Source: an uncultured Actinomycetes bacterium | Lineage (GTDB): Bacteria; Actinomycetota; Coriobacteriia; Coriobacteriales; Atopobiaceae | NCBI GenBank assembly: GCA_900314685.1 | Contig: OMWE01000004.1 | Span: forward strand, 1-64,000 | Direction of reading: 5' to 3' | Length of the DNA: 64,000 nucleotides | Part shown: positions 33,265 to 42,442 of the stretch, piece after piece | How the letters are laid out: each line of letters begins with the position of its first letter | How positions within the stretch are numbered: the first letter of the stretch is position 1 | The notes under the pieces: generated by a model | The model's input: only the letters and a program-made list of their open reading frames with translations | Told to the model about the DNA's origin: nothing | The model's database searches: none | Translations under genes and position numbers: made by a program

Positions 33265-35540
33265 GCGGACTCGAGCACCAGCTCGCCTGCGGGATTCAGC
33301 TCGAGCGGCGTCGGCGGCCGGAAGAGGTAGCCCTGCAGCATCTCGCATCCCATGTGTTGCAGCAGGAGGCGCTCCTCTTCTGTCTCGACGCCTTCGACGA
33401 GCGTGCAGGAGCCTAGGCGTCTGGCCAGGTCGAGCACGGAGACGAGCACGTCGCGCGCCCGCTGGTTGCGGTCGAGGCCCTCGAGGAAGCCCATGTCGAC
33501 CTTGAGCACGTCGAACCGGTAGTCCTTGAGCATACTCAGCGAGGAGTAGCCGGTGCCGAAGTCGTCCAGCCAGATCTCAAAGCCGGCGTCGTGCAGGCGG
33601 GCGAAGACGGACCTCACCTTCTCCTCGGCGAGGACGCTCTCGGTGACCTCCAGGTTGACGAGCCCGTGGGGGACGGCGAAGCGGTCGCAGGTGTCCGTGA
33701 CCGTCTTGCAGACATCCATGAGGGAGAAGTCGAGCGGGGAGAGGTTCACCGACACCGGGACGACAGGGCGTCCTGCCGCGAGTGCCGCTGCAAGGTCGCG
33801 ACAGACCAGCTCGAGCATGCGGCGGTCGAGTCGGTGGATAAGACGTGCTCGCTCGAGCACGCCGACGAACGACGCGGGGGGCAGCAGCCCGTACACGGGG
33901 TCGTCCCAACGGGCGAGGGCCTCAAAGGCGCAGACGTCACCGGTAGCCGCGCGGACAATCGGCTGGTAATAGGCCCTGACGGTCTCGGACGCGAGAGCCT
34001 CCGGCAGGCGGGTGATCACGTACTGCCCGGTGCTGACCGAGCGGTCGAGGTCCTCGTCGTAGCGGCGCACGAACCGGTCGTAGCGGCCTTTGATGCTGTC
34101 GCAGGCCACCTTTGCGCGGTCCAGCAGGATCTGTGCGTCGCTGACGCTGCTGTCGAACGGGGCCACGCCCGCCTTGACCTCTATCGGTACGCCCGGACGA
34201 TAGCGGAGGAACTTCTGGTGGATGCGCCCGATGTGCCCGCCGAGTCCGCTGCGCGGTGCGAGGACCGCGAAATGGTCCGTGCCGAGACGGGCGGTCGGCT
34301 CGGCGGGGAATTCGTCGCGGAGGGCGTCCGCGAGGCAGCGCAGCACGATGTCGCCCTCGCGGAAGCCCCGGGCGTGGTTGAACGCCTTGAGGTCCTCGAC
34401 GTCAAAGATCACGAGGTCGCGGACGGGAGGCACCTGCCCGTCGTCGGTGTTCATAACGTTGTCGTCGTGCAAAGCCTCGCGGAGGGTATCCAAAAAGCGC
34501 TGGTAGGAGAGCAGGCCGGTGAGCCGGTCACGTGCGGGGCCATCGGCAGCGTGGAAGAGGTGCTCCTCCGGTGCAGCCACGGGGATGTTGGGCCGCTGCG
34601 GCGTCTGGGGGTCACGCTCGAGAGCAACGGGCGTCTTCGCGTCGGTCTGGTCGATAAGGCGCAGGGCGTCGGCGACGAGCTCGGAGGCCTTGCCGTCGCG
34701 TTCGATGCCGACGACGCGGACATCAGGTGCGGGCGTCTCGTCGTTTTCCGCGCACGCGCTGCGTGCGGCCTCGTAGACGGCATGCAGACGGGAGCCAAAC
34801 ACGTCTGCGGGCAGGTTGTCGAACTGCAGGTAGAAGACGTCAGGCTCGTAGCGGATCAGTGTGTCTTGGGCGCGTACGCTGCGTTGGACCGCAGCCGCCA
34901 CGGCATGCGCCAGGCGGTTTGCAGCCTGCTGGCCGTGGCTTTCGCCTACCTCGAAATAGTTGGCGATGCGGATCACGACGACCCGCTGCGCCTCAAGCGA
35001 ACGGATGCCCGTGTCGAAATACGTGCGGTTGTAGGCGCCGGTGACGCCGTCGTGGGCGGAGCGGCTTGCCGCGCCAGCGGCATCCATGGCAAATGCGCTG
35101 AGGTCGTCGGGGAGACCCGCGTCGGCGCTCACCTTGTTGATGGCCTCGATGGAGCGGGGCTCGCCGTCGACTTCGACGTAGTGGGCGGTGATGAAATAGG
35201 CGTCGGGCCCGACGAACTCGAACTTGGACGCAGGCCGTCCTGTGTCCACCGCACGGGCGGAGATGCAGTTGTCGCAGCGTCGGCCCTTCCCGAGGGCGCT
35301 GTAGCAACGGTAGGGATGGCGGAGCTTGCCCGTGGCGGGGTCGTAGTTGCTGGCGGCGCAGGCGGACGGCTCGACCACGCGCACGGCGTCGCAGCCGTGG
35401 CTCATGATCGCGAGCAGTCGGTCGAGCTCCTCCCGTGTGATGCCGGGCTGACGGTCATCGGTTCGCCGGTCGTCGGCACCGATCGTCTTGACGCCCGTGC
35501 CATGAGTCTTGCCGTCGGTGCTGCTTGTCTTGTCAGCCAT
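33249..35540 (-). CDS. PAS-like / degenerate GGDEF x2 / EAL protein, probable c-di-GMP phosphodiesterase
   Basis: 763 residues. Residues about 36-150 form a PAS-like sensor with a Cys-rich loop (CYSALGKGRRCDNCIS). Two GGDEF-type domains follow (about 160-300 and 335-500). Both have lost the catalytic signature: the first reads RYEPDVF and the second RLGTDHF where GG(D/E)EF is expected, so no cyclase activity is predicted. The EAL domain (about 510-760) keeps every catalytic motif: AFEALARW, VNLSP, LEVTES, WLDDFGTGYSSL, LKVD, EGVETEEE and LQGYLF. It should therefore cut c-di-GMP. No transmembrane segment, so it acts in the cytoplasm. Confidence 0.9.
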   Translation of the reverse strand: MADKTSSTDGKTHGTGVKTIGADDRRTDDRQPGITREELDRLLAIMSHGCDAVRVVEPSACAASNYDPATGKLRHPYRCYSALGKGRRCDNCISARAVDTGRPASKFEFVGPDAYFITAHYVEVDGEPRSIEAINKVSADAGLPDDLSAFAMDAAGAASRSAHDGVTGAYNRTYFDTGIRSLEAQRVVVIRIANYFEVGESHGQQAANRLAHAVAAAVQRSVRAQDTLIRYEPDVFYLQFDNLPADVFGSRLHAVYEAARSACAENDETPAPDVRVVGIERDGKASELVADALRLIDQTDAKTPVALERDPQTPQRPNIPVAAPEEHLFHAADGPARDRLTGLLSYQRFLDTLREALHDDNVMNTDDGQVPPVRDLVIFDVEDLKAFNHARGFREGDIVLRCLADALRDEFPAEPTARLGTDHFAVLAPRSGLGGHIGRIHQKFLRYRPGVPIEVKAGVAPFDSSVSDAQILLDRAKVACDSIKGRYDRFVRRYDEDLDRSVSTGQYVITRLPEALASETVRAYYQPIVRAATGDVCAFEALARWDDPVYGLLPPASFVGVLERARLIHRLDRRMLELVCRDLAAALAAGRPVVPVSVNLSPLDFSLMDVCKTVTDTCDRFAVPHGLVNLEVTESVLAEEKVRSVFARLHDAGFEIWLDDFGTGYSSLSMLKDYRFDVLKVDMGFLEGLDRNQRARDVLVSVLDLARRLGSCTLVEGVETEEERLLLQHMGCEMLQGYLFRPPTPLELNPAGELVLESAHGRR

Positions 35541-35693
35541 AGAGCCTCATTCCCTCGCACCGTATTAGCACAGTCTAGTCGTTTTCCGGGGCGCGCAGGC
35601 ATAGCATCGCGCGACCCTGCGTATGCCGGTCTGGGGCTGGACACGCGCGGGGTATGGGCATGCGCTGGAGGGTTGGGGCGGCACACGCAGGCG

Positions 35694-35728
35694 TGGGACC
35701 CGCTACCCCGTCGGCCTGGGACCCGCTA
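35694..35728 (+). repeat. 23-nt direct repeat overlapping the likely tmk promoter
   Basis: TGGGACCCGCTA occurs at 35694-35705 and again at 35717-35728, a 23-nt spacing. The second copy runs into TATAGT, a good -10 hexamer at 35726-35731, about 30 nt before the tmk start. A duplication may thus have produced or relocated the promoter. No convincing -35 is seen. Confidence 0.45.
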
Positions 35729-35755
35729 TAGTTGTGAGTCGTTGAAAGGGGAGAC

Positions 35756-36391
35756 ATGGGTATGCAGGGTGTGTTCGTGACGCTCGAGGGCGTGGACGGC
35801 AGCGGCAAGACGACGCAGGCGGCGTTGCTGACGCAGGCGCTCGAGGACGCGGGCCGCGAGGTTGTGCGCCTGCGCGAACCGGGCGGTACGCAAATATCCG
35901 AGCAGATCCGGCACATCCTGCTCGACCCGCAGAACGACGAGATGTGCGTGGAGGCGGAGCTGCTGCTCTATGAGGCCTCGCGCGCCCAGCTCACGCGCCA
36001 GGTGATCGAACCGGCGCTTGCGGCGGGCAAGGTCGTCGTGTGCGACCGCTACTACGACTCGACCTATGCCTACCAAGCGGGTGGTCGCGGGCTCGACGAG
36101 GCGCTGGTCAGACAGGCAAACGCGCTCGGGAGCTGCGGCCGCGTGCCCGATGCCACGATCGTCTTTGACCTGGACCCGCACGTGGGTTGGGGCCGGGCGA
36201 TAGCCAACGGTGCCGACCGTATGGAAGCTGCGGGGCTTGCCCTGCAGGAACGGGTGCGCGCCGCCTACCTGCGGCTGGCTGCTGAGGAGCCCGACCGTGT
36301 GCGCACAGTCGACGCCGACGGGACGATCGACGAGGTCAACGCCCGTCTTTGCGCCGCGCTGGCCGACGTCCTGCCCGAGCTGGGGGCGTGA
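35756..36391 (+). CDS. tmk: Thymidylate kinase
   Basis: 211 residues. LEGVDGSGKTTQ is the P-loop, REPGGTQISEQIR the DR(Y/E)PGG substrate loop and CDRYYDSTYAYQAGGRG the lid-side motif. It phosphorylates dTMP to dTDP. GGGGAG lies directly upstream of the ATG. First of a four-gene run with the DUF1287 gene, holB and ricT; tmk next to holB is a common bacterial arrangement. Confidence 0.96.
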   Translation: MGMQGVFVTLEGVDGSGKTTQAALLTQALEDAGREVVRLREPGGTQISEQIRHILLDPQNDEMCVEAELLLYEASRAQLTRQVIEPALAAGKVVVCDRYYDSTYAYQAGGRGLDEALVRQANALGSCGRVPDATIVFDLDPHVGWGRAIANGADRMEAAGLALQERVRAAYLRLAAEEPDRVRTVDADGTIDEVNARLCAALADVLPELGA

Positions 36392-36398
36392 CCGGGAC

Positions 36399-37106
36399 GT
36401 GGGGAAGACAAACGCGCACGCTGCAGGCAATACCAGGAAGACCGTAGCGCGGGCGTGCTGCGCGCTGGCCGTAGTGATTGTGGTCGCCGCTGTCGCCTGG
36501 TTTGTCTTCCTGCCCCTGCAGACGATGCCGGGGCGCGCTTACACGGATGCAGACTTCGGGATCGAGGCGCCGGCGGACGGGCACGACGAGGACGGCGACG
36601 GCGTGGGGGACCAGCCCGACATCCTGGCAGGCGCCCGTGCCTACGTGGCGACGCGCCCGCGCTACGGCAGCGCCTACTACCAGGGCGGCCGTCCCGACGA
36701 CGGGCGGGGTGTGTGCACCGATGTGGTCGACCAGGCGCTGCTCGCGGCGGGTTACGACCTGCAGGCGCTCGTGGATGCCGACCGGCGCGCGAACCCGGCC
36801 GACTATGGCTCGGATCCCATTGACCCAAACATCGACTTTCGCCGCGTGCGCAACGTGCGTGTCTACCTGGGGCACACGGCCGAGTCGCTGACCTGCGACC
36901 CCGAGCGGATCGACCAATGGGAGGGCGGCGACATCGTCGTCTGGGGCAACCACATCGGTATCGTCTCGGACCGGCGCGACGCGGACGGCGTCTGCTACGT
37001 GATCCATCACTCGAGCCCGCTGCAGCTCTGCTACGAGCAGGACCTGCTCAGGTCGGACCGCTTCGGGCCAATCGTCGGCCACTACCGCATGGTTGGAAAA
37101 CCCTAA
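36399..37106 (+). CDS. Exported DUF1287-type protein with an EF-hand-like calcium motif
   Basis: 235 residues from a GTG at 36399 (start not certain; ribosome site weak). Residues about 18-40 form a signal anchor (CCALAVVIVVAAVAWFVFL). DEDGDGVGDQPD shortly after is an Asp-rich loop like calcium-binding EF-hand or thrombospondin type 3 repeats. VCTDVVDQALLAAGYD with its Cys, then GDIVVWGNHIGIVSD and YVIHHSS, match DUF1287, an NlpC/P60-like fold with a Cys-His pair. A role in cell-wall peptide cleavage is inferred from the fold. Its last codons (ATGGTTGGAAAACCC) start a 33-nt tandem repeat. Confidence 0.8.
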   Translation: MGKTNAHAAGNTRKTVARACCALAVVIVVAAVAWFVFLPLQTMPGRAYTDADFGIEAPADGHDEDGDGVGDQPDILAGARAYVATRPRYGSAYYQGGRPDDGRGVCTDVVDQALLAAGYDLQALVDADRRANPADYGSDPIDPNIDFRRVRNVRVYLGHTAESLTCDPERIDQWEGGDIVVWGNHIGIVSDRRDADGVCYVIHHSSPLQLCYEQDLLRSDRFGPIVGHYRMVGKP

Positions 37107-37180
37107 GATTCGGTCACTATGTAGGTTGGAAAACCTGGAAAATTGGTCACTAGATAGGTTGGAAAACCCGGAGTATGACC
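37091..37180 (+). repeat. Stop-codon-spanning tandem repeat, three units of 33 nt
   Basis: GGTTGGAAAACC begins units at 37091, 37124 and 37157, exactly 33 nt apart. Units one and two also share CGGTCACTA/TGGTCACTA. The third is truncated to GGTTGGAAAACCCGGAG followed by ATGACC. Unit one contains the last codons and TAA stop of the DUF1287 gene. Each GGTTGGAAAACC is nearly self-complementary (GGTT/AACC). Confidence 0.8.
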
Positions 37181-37249
37181 GTGCCCGCCCCATTCGCTAA
37201 AGTGATTGGGTACGAATAGAGGACGCGACACGCGGTAGGGAGGTGCGGC

Positions 37250-38410
37250 GTGGCAGACAAGAACGTGCGGGTACCGAAGGCGCGGGTGCCCCAGGCGCTC
37301 GAGCGCCTATCGGGGCAGCCGCGCGTGCAGGAGTTTCTTTCCGCCGCGGTGAACGAGGGCCGGCTCTCCCACGCGTACCTCTTTGTGGGACCTCCCGGCG
37401 CGGGCAAGACCGAGGCGGCCCGCATGCTGGCCAAATGCGTGATCGCGGGGCAAGACGAGCCGGGTCACATCGACGAGTGGATGCGCGTGGACCACGGCAC
37501 CCACCCCGACGTCCACGTGTATGCCCCGGAGTCCGCGACGGGCTACCTGGTGGCGCAGGTCCGCGCCCTGATCGAAGACGTGCCGCTCGCTCCCGTGCGC
37601 GCGAAGTCAAAGGTCTATATCCTGCGCGATGTGGGCCTGCTCCGCGGCACGGCGGCAAACGCGCTGCTCAAGACCATAGAGGAGCCCCCCGCCGGAGTCA
37701 TGTTCATCCTGATAGCGCGCTCGGTGGCGCAGGTCATGCCGACCATCGCGTCGCGCTGCCAGCAGGTGCCCTTCCGCGTGATTGCGACCGATGCGGCGAC
37801 GCAGGCCGTAGTGTCCGTGACGGGCGCGGAGCCCGAGCAGGCACGCATCGCGCTCGCCGTGGCGGGGACGCCGGAACGTGCGCGGCAGTTCCTCGCCTCG
37901 CCGGAGCGACGACAGGTGCGCCGCCTGATGGTGCGGGTGATCGGCGAGCTGCCGCGAGACGACGACGGGGACGTGCTCGACGCGGCGCGCACGGTGGTGG
38001 AGGCGGTCCGCGCCCCGCTCGCCGGCATCAAGGCCGACCAGGAGTCCGCGACGGAGGAGAAGGCGGACTATCTGAGCAGCGCGGCGCTCAAGCAAATCGC
38101 GGATGCCAACAAACGCGAACTCACGGCGCGCGAGCGTTCGGGTATGATGGAAGCGCTCGCTGCGGCCTCGTCGCTCTTGCGCGACGTGCTGCTGCGTTCC
38201 GAGGGAGTCGCGCAACCCATCGTCAACGGCGATATGGAGGGCGTGGTAGACCGCCTGGCACAGGCGGCGAATCCGACCGGCGTGCTCGCTGCGCTTGACG
38301 CCATCGGCGCCGCGGCCGACAACCTCACGCACAACGTAACACCCCAGCTGACCTTCGAGGTCATGCTTTTGCACGTCAAGGAGGCACTATGCCCACCGTC
38401 ATCCCGGTGA
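37250..38410 (+). CDS. holB: DNA polymerase III delta' subunit (clamp-loader AAA+ ATPase-like)
   Basis: 386 residues from a GTG with GGGAGG upstream. FVGPPGAGKTEAARMLA is the P-loop. LLKTIEEPPAGVMFILIA and IASRCQQVPFR are the clamp-loader signatures (the SRC motif gives the arginine finger). The zinc-binding Cys set of longer family members is not obvious. It opens the sliding clamp for loading. Overlaps ricT by 22 nt, so the two are co-translated. Confidence 0.92.
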   Translation: MADKNVRVPKARVPQALERLSGQPRVQEFLSAAVNEGRLSHAYLFVGPPGAGKTEAARMLAKCVIAGQDEPGHIDEWMRVDHGTHPDVHVYAPESATGYLVAQVRALIEDVPLAPVRAKSKVYILRDVGLLRGTAANALLKTIEEPPAGVMFILIARSVAQVMPTIASRCQQVPFRVIATDAATQAVVSVTGAEPEQARIALAVAGTPERARQFLASPERRQVRRLMVRVIGELPRDDDGDVLDAARTVVEAVRAPLAGIKADQESATEEKADYLSSAALKQIADANKRELTARERSGMMEALAAASSLLRDVLLRSEGVAQPIVNGDMEGVVDRLAQAANPTGVLAALDAIGAAADNLTHNVTPQLTFEVMLLHVKEALCPPSSR

Positions 38411-40107
38411 GATTCCGCTTTGCGTCATGCGACCTGTGGTTCGACCCGCGCGACACCGACGCCCTCGAGGGCGACCATGTGATCTGCGAGACCGAGCGCG
38501 GCCAGGAGATCGGCCTGGCCACCGACGACCCGTGCGACCTCGATGCGGGCGAGCTCAAGCGCACAATCGGCGAGGCGACGCTGCGTCCCGTGCTGCGCAT
38601 CGCGACGGAGGAGGACCTCGACCATGCCGACGAGCTGGCCCAGCGTGGCGACGAGGCCATGCCGACCTTCCGCCGGCTGGTCAAGGACTCCGGCCTCGAC
38701 ATGAAACCCGTGGGCGTCGAGTACCTCTTCGACGGCAGCAAGGTCGTCTGCTACTTCTCGGCCGACGAGCGCGTGGACTTCCGCCAGCTCGTGCGCGACC
38801 TGGGCCGCGAGCTGCACCAGCGCATCGATATGCGCCAGATCGGCGTGCGCGAGGAGGCGGCGATCGTCGGCGGGTTCGGCCACTGCGGGCAGGAGCTGTG
38901 CTGCAAGCGCTTCGGCCACCAGTTCGAGCCCGTCTCCATCCGCATGGCCAAGGAGCAGGACCTCCCGCTCAACTCGGCCAAGATCTCGGGTGCGTGCGGA
39001 CGCCTGATGTGCTGCCTGCGCTACGAGTTCGAGGCCTACCGCGACTTCAAGCAGCGCGCGCCCAAGCGCAACGCCGTGATCGACACCCCGCTCGGCAAGG
39101 CCAAGATCGTCGAGTACGATACGCCCAAGGAGCAGCTCGTGCTCCGCATCGAGAACGGCAAGCAGATCCGCGTGGCCCTCGCCGACATGCAGACGAGCGA
39201 GGCCGCGGTCAAGAAGAGCGAGGAGCTGCACTGCCCCTGCCGTCCCGACACGGTGACGCGCGACGTGCTGGAGCGCCTCCAGTCGCCCGACGTGCAGATG
39301 GCCCTGGCCGAGCTCGACCGCCAGAACGGCGTCGCGCCTGAGGAGACCTTCGACGAGTCCGACCTCTTCGTGAACGCCAAGCCGCGCCGCCGCAGGCGCG
39401 ACAGCGGGGACGATGCCGGCAATGGCGGCAAGACCACTGCCGCAAGGGGCGCAAGGAACGCCTCGGCCGACGCCTCCGCCGACAAGACGGACGCGCAGCC
39501 CCAGGCCCCGACGCGCAAGCGCCGTCATCGCAAGGCCAACGGCGCCGGCGCCTCGGGCGGAACTGTTGCTGCCGCGGCAGGCAACGGCTCCGGCCAGCAA
39601 CAGGACCAGGCCCCGCAGCAGGGCAAGAAGCGCACGCGCCGTGTCGCGCAGGCCGATGCGGCGGCCGCATCTGCTGCCGGGCAGCCGACGCATCACCGCC
39701 GTCGCCATCACACTGCCAGTGAGGGAGAGGGTGCTGCAGCCTCACAGCAGCAGTCACCCAAGGCAAAGCGGTCCACCGGTGCAAAACAGGACGCGACGTC
39801 GAGGCAATCAGCCGCACAGAAGCAGACCTCCTCTCAGAAGCAGACCTCCGCGCCGAGGCCGCGCCGCCATCCGGGCGATCACGGCGGCGTGCAGGACGAT
39901 GCCCAGCGCGCAAACGGGTCCCAGCACATGCCCAAGCACGCCGCCCGCCCGTCGGCGCAGGGGGGTGCGTCGCCCAACGGCGCGCCTTCAGACGCCACTC
40001 AACCGGCCGGCGAGGGCAAGCGCCGCCGTCGCCGCCACAGGCGTGGCGGAGGCAACGGCGGGTCCAACGGCGCTGGCGGTAGCGGCGGCGAGTCGGCTAC
40101 CGAGTAG
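38389..40107 (+). CDS. ricT: PSP1-domain protein RicT (YaaT) with long basic disordered tail
   Basis: 572 residues, about twice the usual length. Residues 1-300 are the PSP1/RicT core: VRFRFASCDLWFDPRD, DFRQLVRDLGRELHQRI, FGHCGQELCCKRFG and SGACGRLMCCLRYE, whose Cys bind an iron-sulfur cluster in the B. subtilis RicAFT complex. There RicT helps RNase Y process mRNAs. Residues about 335-572 are low-complexity, rich in Arg, Lys, Gln, Ala and Gly with RRRHRR-type patches, resembling RNA-binding tails. The holB-ricT order matches Firmicutes. Confidence 0.92.
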   Translation: MPTVIPVRFRFASCDLWFDPRDTDALEGDHVICETERGQEIGLATDDPCDLDAGELKRTIGEATLRPVLRIATEEDLDHADELAQRGDEAMPTFRRLVKDSGLDMKPVGVEYLFDGSKVVCYFSADERVDFRQLVRDLGRELHQRIDMRQIGVREEAAIVGGFGHCGQELCCKRFGHQFEPVSIRMAKEQDLPLNSAKISGACGRLMCCLRYEFEAYRDFKQRAPKRNAVIDTPLGKAKIVEYDTPKEQLVLRIENGKQIRVALADMQTSEAAVKKSEELHCPCRPDTVTRDVLERLQSPDVQMALAELDRQNGVAPEETFDESDLFVNAKPRRRRRDSGDDAGNGGKTTAARGARNASADASADKTDAQPQAPTRKRRHRKANGAGASGGTVAAAAGNGSGQQQDQAPQQGKKRTRRVAQADAAAASAAGQPTHHRRRHHTASEGEGAAASQQQSPKAKRSTGAKQDATSRQSAAQKQTSSQKQTSAPRPRRHPGDHGGVQDDAQRANGSQHMPKHAARPSAQGGASPNGAPSDATQPAGEGKRRRRRHRRGGGNGGSNGAGGSGGESATE

Positions 40108-40616
40108 ACCCGCTGGCGCCGAGAGGGTGTCTTTGCGCTTTGCCTCGCACAGGGTCGTGCCAGGAAAATACGCTCGAATGAAAATTCATAACGCAGGAGT
40201 GCGCGTTTGAGGCGGAAAGAATCGCTCCGAACGCTCACTTTTGCGTTTTCCTCAAGCATCAAATGCGTACTTGCTTGTCGCGAGCCAATGCGTGTACCGT
40301 CGCGTGCCGCGCATCTCTCACCATAGCAAGCCCATATGGACGGTAGTGCCTGCTTGTATGACACGCCGCTCGAAACTCATGTCGATGGGACACCGCAGGT
40401 CGGTTATCATGCTATGTATTGTAAAGAATAGGTAAAGAGTTTACTCAAGCATTACAGACGGCCATGCTCTGGGACGGTGGCTTTCAGCCGAGGACCGTAC
40501 CTGCGGCAACACGCGCCATACCGCAGCGGCATTCGTGGGCGCTGCATCTCGGAGGCCCGTCTCGATTTGGAGCGTTATCTCGGGCACTTTCTCTCAAGCA
40601 TTCCTTAGGGGGCACC
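40108..40616. other. 509-base non-coding region before the phosphate operon
   Basis: No believable gene; the longest frame (64 residues at 40241) has no ribosome site and atypical composition. It holds an imperfect hairpin at 40190-40247, a locally AT-rich stretch at 40400-40450 suitable for a promoter (TATGTATTGTAAAGAAT), and the decamer CTCAAGCAT(T/C) three times at 40251, 40444 and 40593. Confidence 0.6.
40190..40250 (+). terminator. Imperfect 25-bp hairpin downstream of ricT
   Basis: The arm 40190-40214 (AACGCAGGAGTGCGCGTT and on) pairs with 40223-40247 at about 19 of 25 positions, closing an 8-nt loop. TTTTCC follows. It lies 83 nt after the ricT stop and is a plausible terminator of the tmk-holB-ricT operon. 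Confidence 0.5.
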
Positions 40617-41232
40617 ATGAGTCGTGTCAAACAGCGCGAAGACGTGTTTTACCGCATGCTCGGCCAGTTCGGCTCGGAGCTGGTCAAGACGAGCGACCTC
40701 TACCTCAACGTCTTCGACGCCTACCCCGCAGCCGACGACCTGATAGTGCGGATGCACGAGCAGGAGCATGCCTGCGACGACTGCACGTATCAGATGATGG
40801 TCGAGCTCGCCCAGTCGTTCATCACCCCCTTTGACCGCGAGGACATCGTGGCGCTGACCCGCTGCCTCGACGATGTCGCGGACGCGATGGACAACGTCGC
40901 CGCCCGACTGGAGATCTTCCACGTCAACAAGATGCATCCCGACGCCGTGCGCATGGCCGAGCTGACGGTCCAGACCGTCGCTCAGGTCAAGCAGATGCTC
41001 GACTGCCTGCCCGACTTCAAGAAAGACAAGCACGTGGTAGAGGTGTGCAAAAAGATCAGCGACCTCGAGGATCAGGGCGACGAGGTCTATCACAGCGCGC
41101 TGTCGACCCTCTACGAGGAGGATGTCAACCCGCTCCACGCGCTCAAGTGGACCAAGCTCTTTGACAAGATGGAGGATGCGCTCGATTCCTGCAAGGAAGC
41201 GGGCAACGTGGTCCTGGGCGTGGTCATCAAGA

Positions 41233-41240
<8 letters not shown>
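40617..41240 (+). CDS. DUF47 / PhoU-like phosphate transport accessory protein
   Basis: 207 residues, almost entirely helical. HEQEHACDDCTYQMMVEL and ALTRCLDDVADAMDNVAAR are the metal-ligand helices of the PhoU-like DUF47 family (Pit accessory protein). LHALKWTKLFDKMEDALDSC forms the C-terminal bundle. It regulates the adjacent Pit transporter, and the two genes overlap by 8 nt, a common pairing. GGGGGC precedes the ATG. Confidence 0.92.
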
Positions 41241-42228
<988 letters not shown>

Positions 42229-42237
42229 CGGGCTTAA

Positions 42238-42418
42238 CCCTCCCGCGCCCGTCGCGGAGCCAAAATGCTCACCTTCGCCTAAGCGTGCCAACAAAAACGT
42301 CGTGCTCGGCGCAAAACTCGCGGCTGCGCCGCTCAGACAGTTGCGCCGACCCGCACGACGTTTTTGTCAGCACAGGCTCAGAGCTACGCATTTCCGCTCC
42401 GCGACAGGCGTGGGAGGG
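42238..42418. repeat. Long hairpin element E1 between convergent pit and pth2 genes
   Basis: The arms 42238-42305 and 42353-42418 are inverted copies. The outer 31 bases match at 27 positions (CCCTCCC, CGCC, GTCGCGGAGC, AAATGC) and the inner 15 bases (ACAAAAACGTCGTGC) match perfectly. Inside, TCGGCGCAA (42306) pairs with TTGCGCCGA (42341). The apex holds AACTCG, the GC stem CGGC-TGC-GCCG and CTCAGACAGT, shared with elements at 18094 and 60170. It starts 10 nt after the pit stop and ends 24 nt before the pth2 stop. Confidence 0.85.
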
Positions 42419-42442
42419 TCAAGCTGCGATTGAAGGTGCTGG

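Noticed and set aside
33249-35540. Diguanylate cyclase activity
   Set aside because: Both GGDEF signatures are lost, so only the phosphodiesterase part is predicted to work.
37091-37180. CRISPR or att site
   Set aside because: Only three direct copies at 33 nt with no distinct spacers, starting inside a coding region; no integrase nearby.
40241-40435. 64-residue frame before the phosphate operon
   Set aside because: No ribosome site and no coding character; overlaps the hairpin and repeat region.
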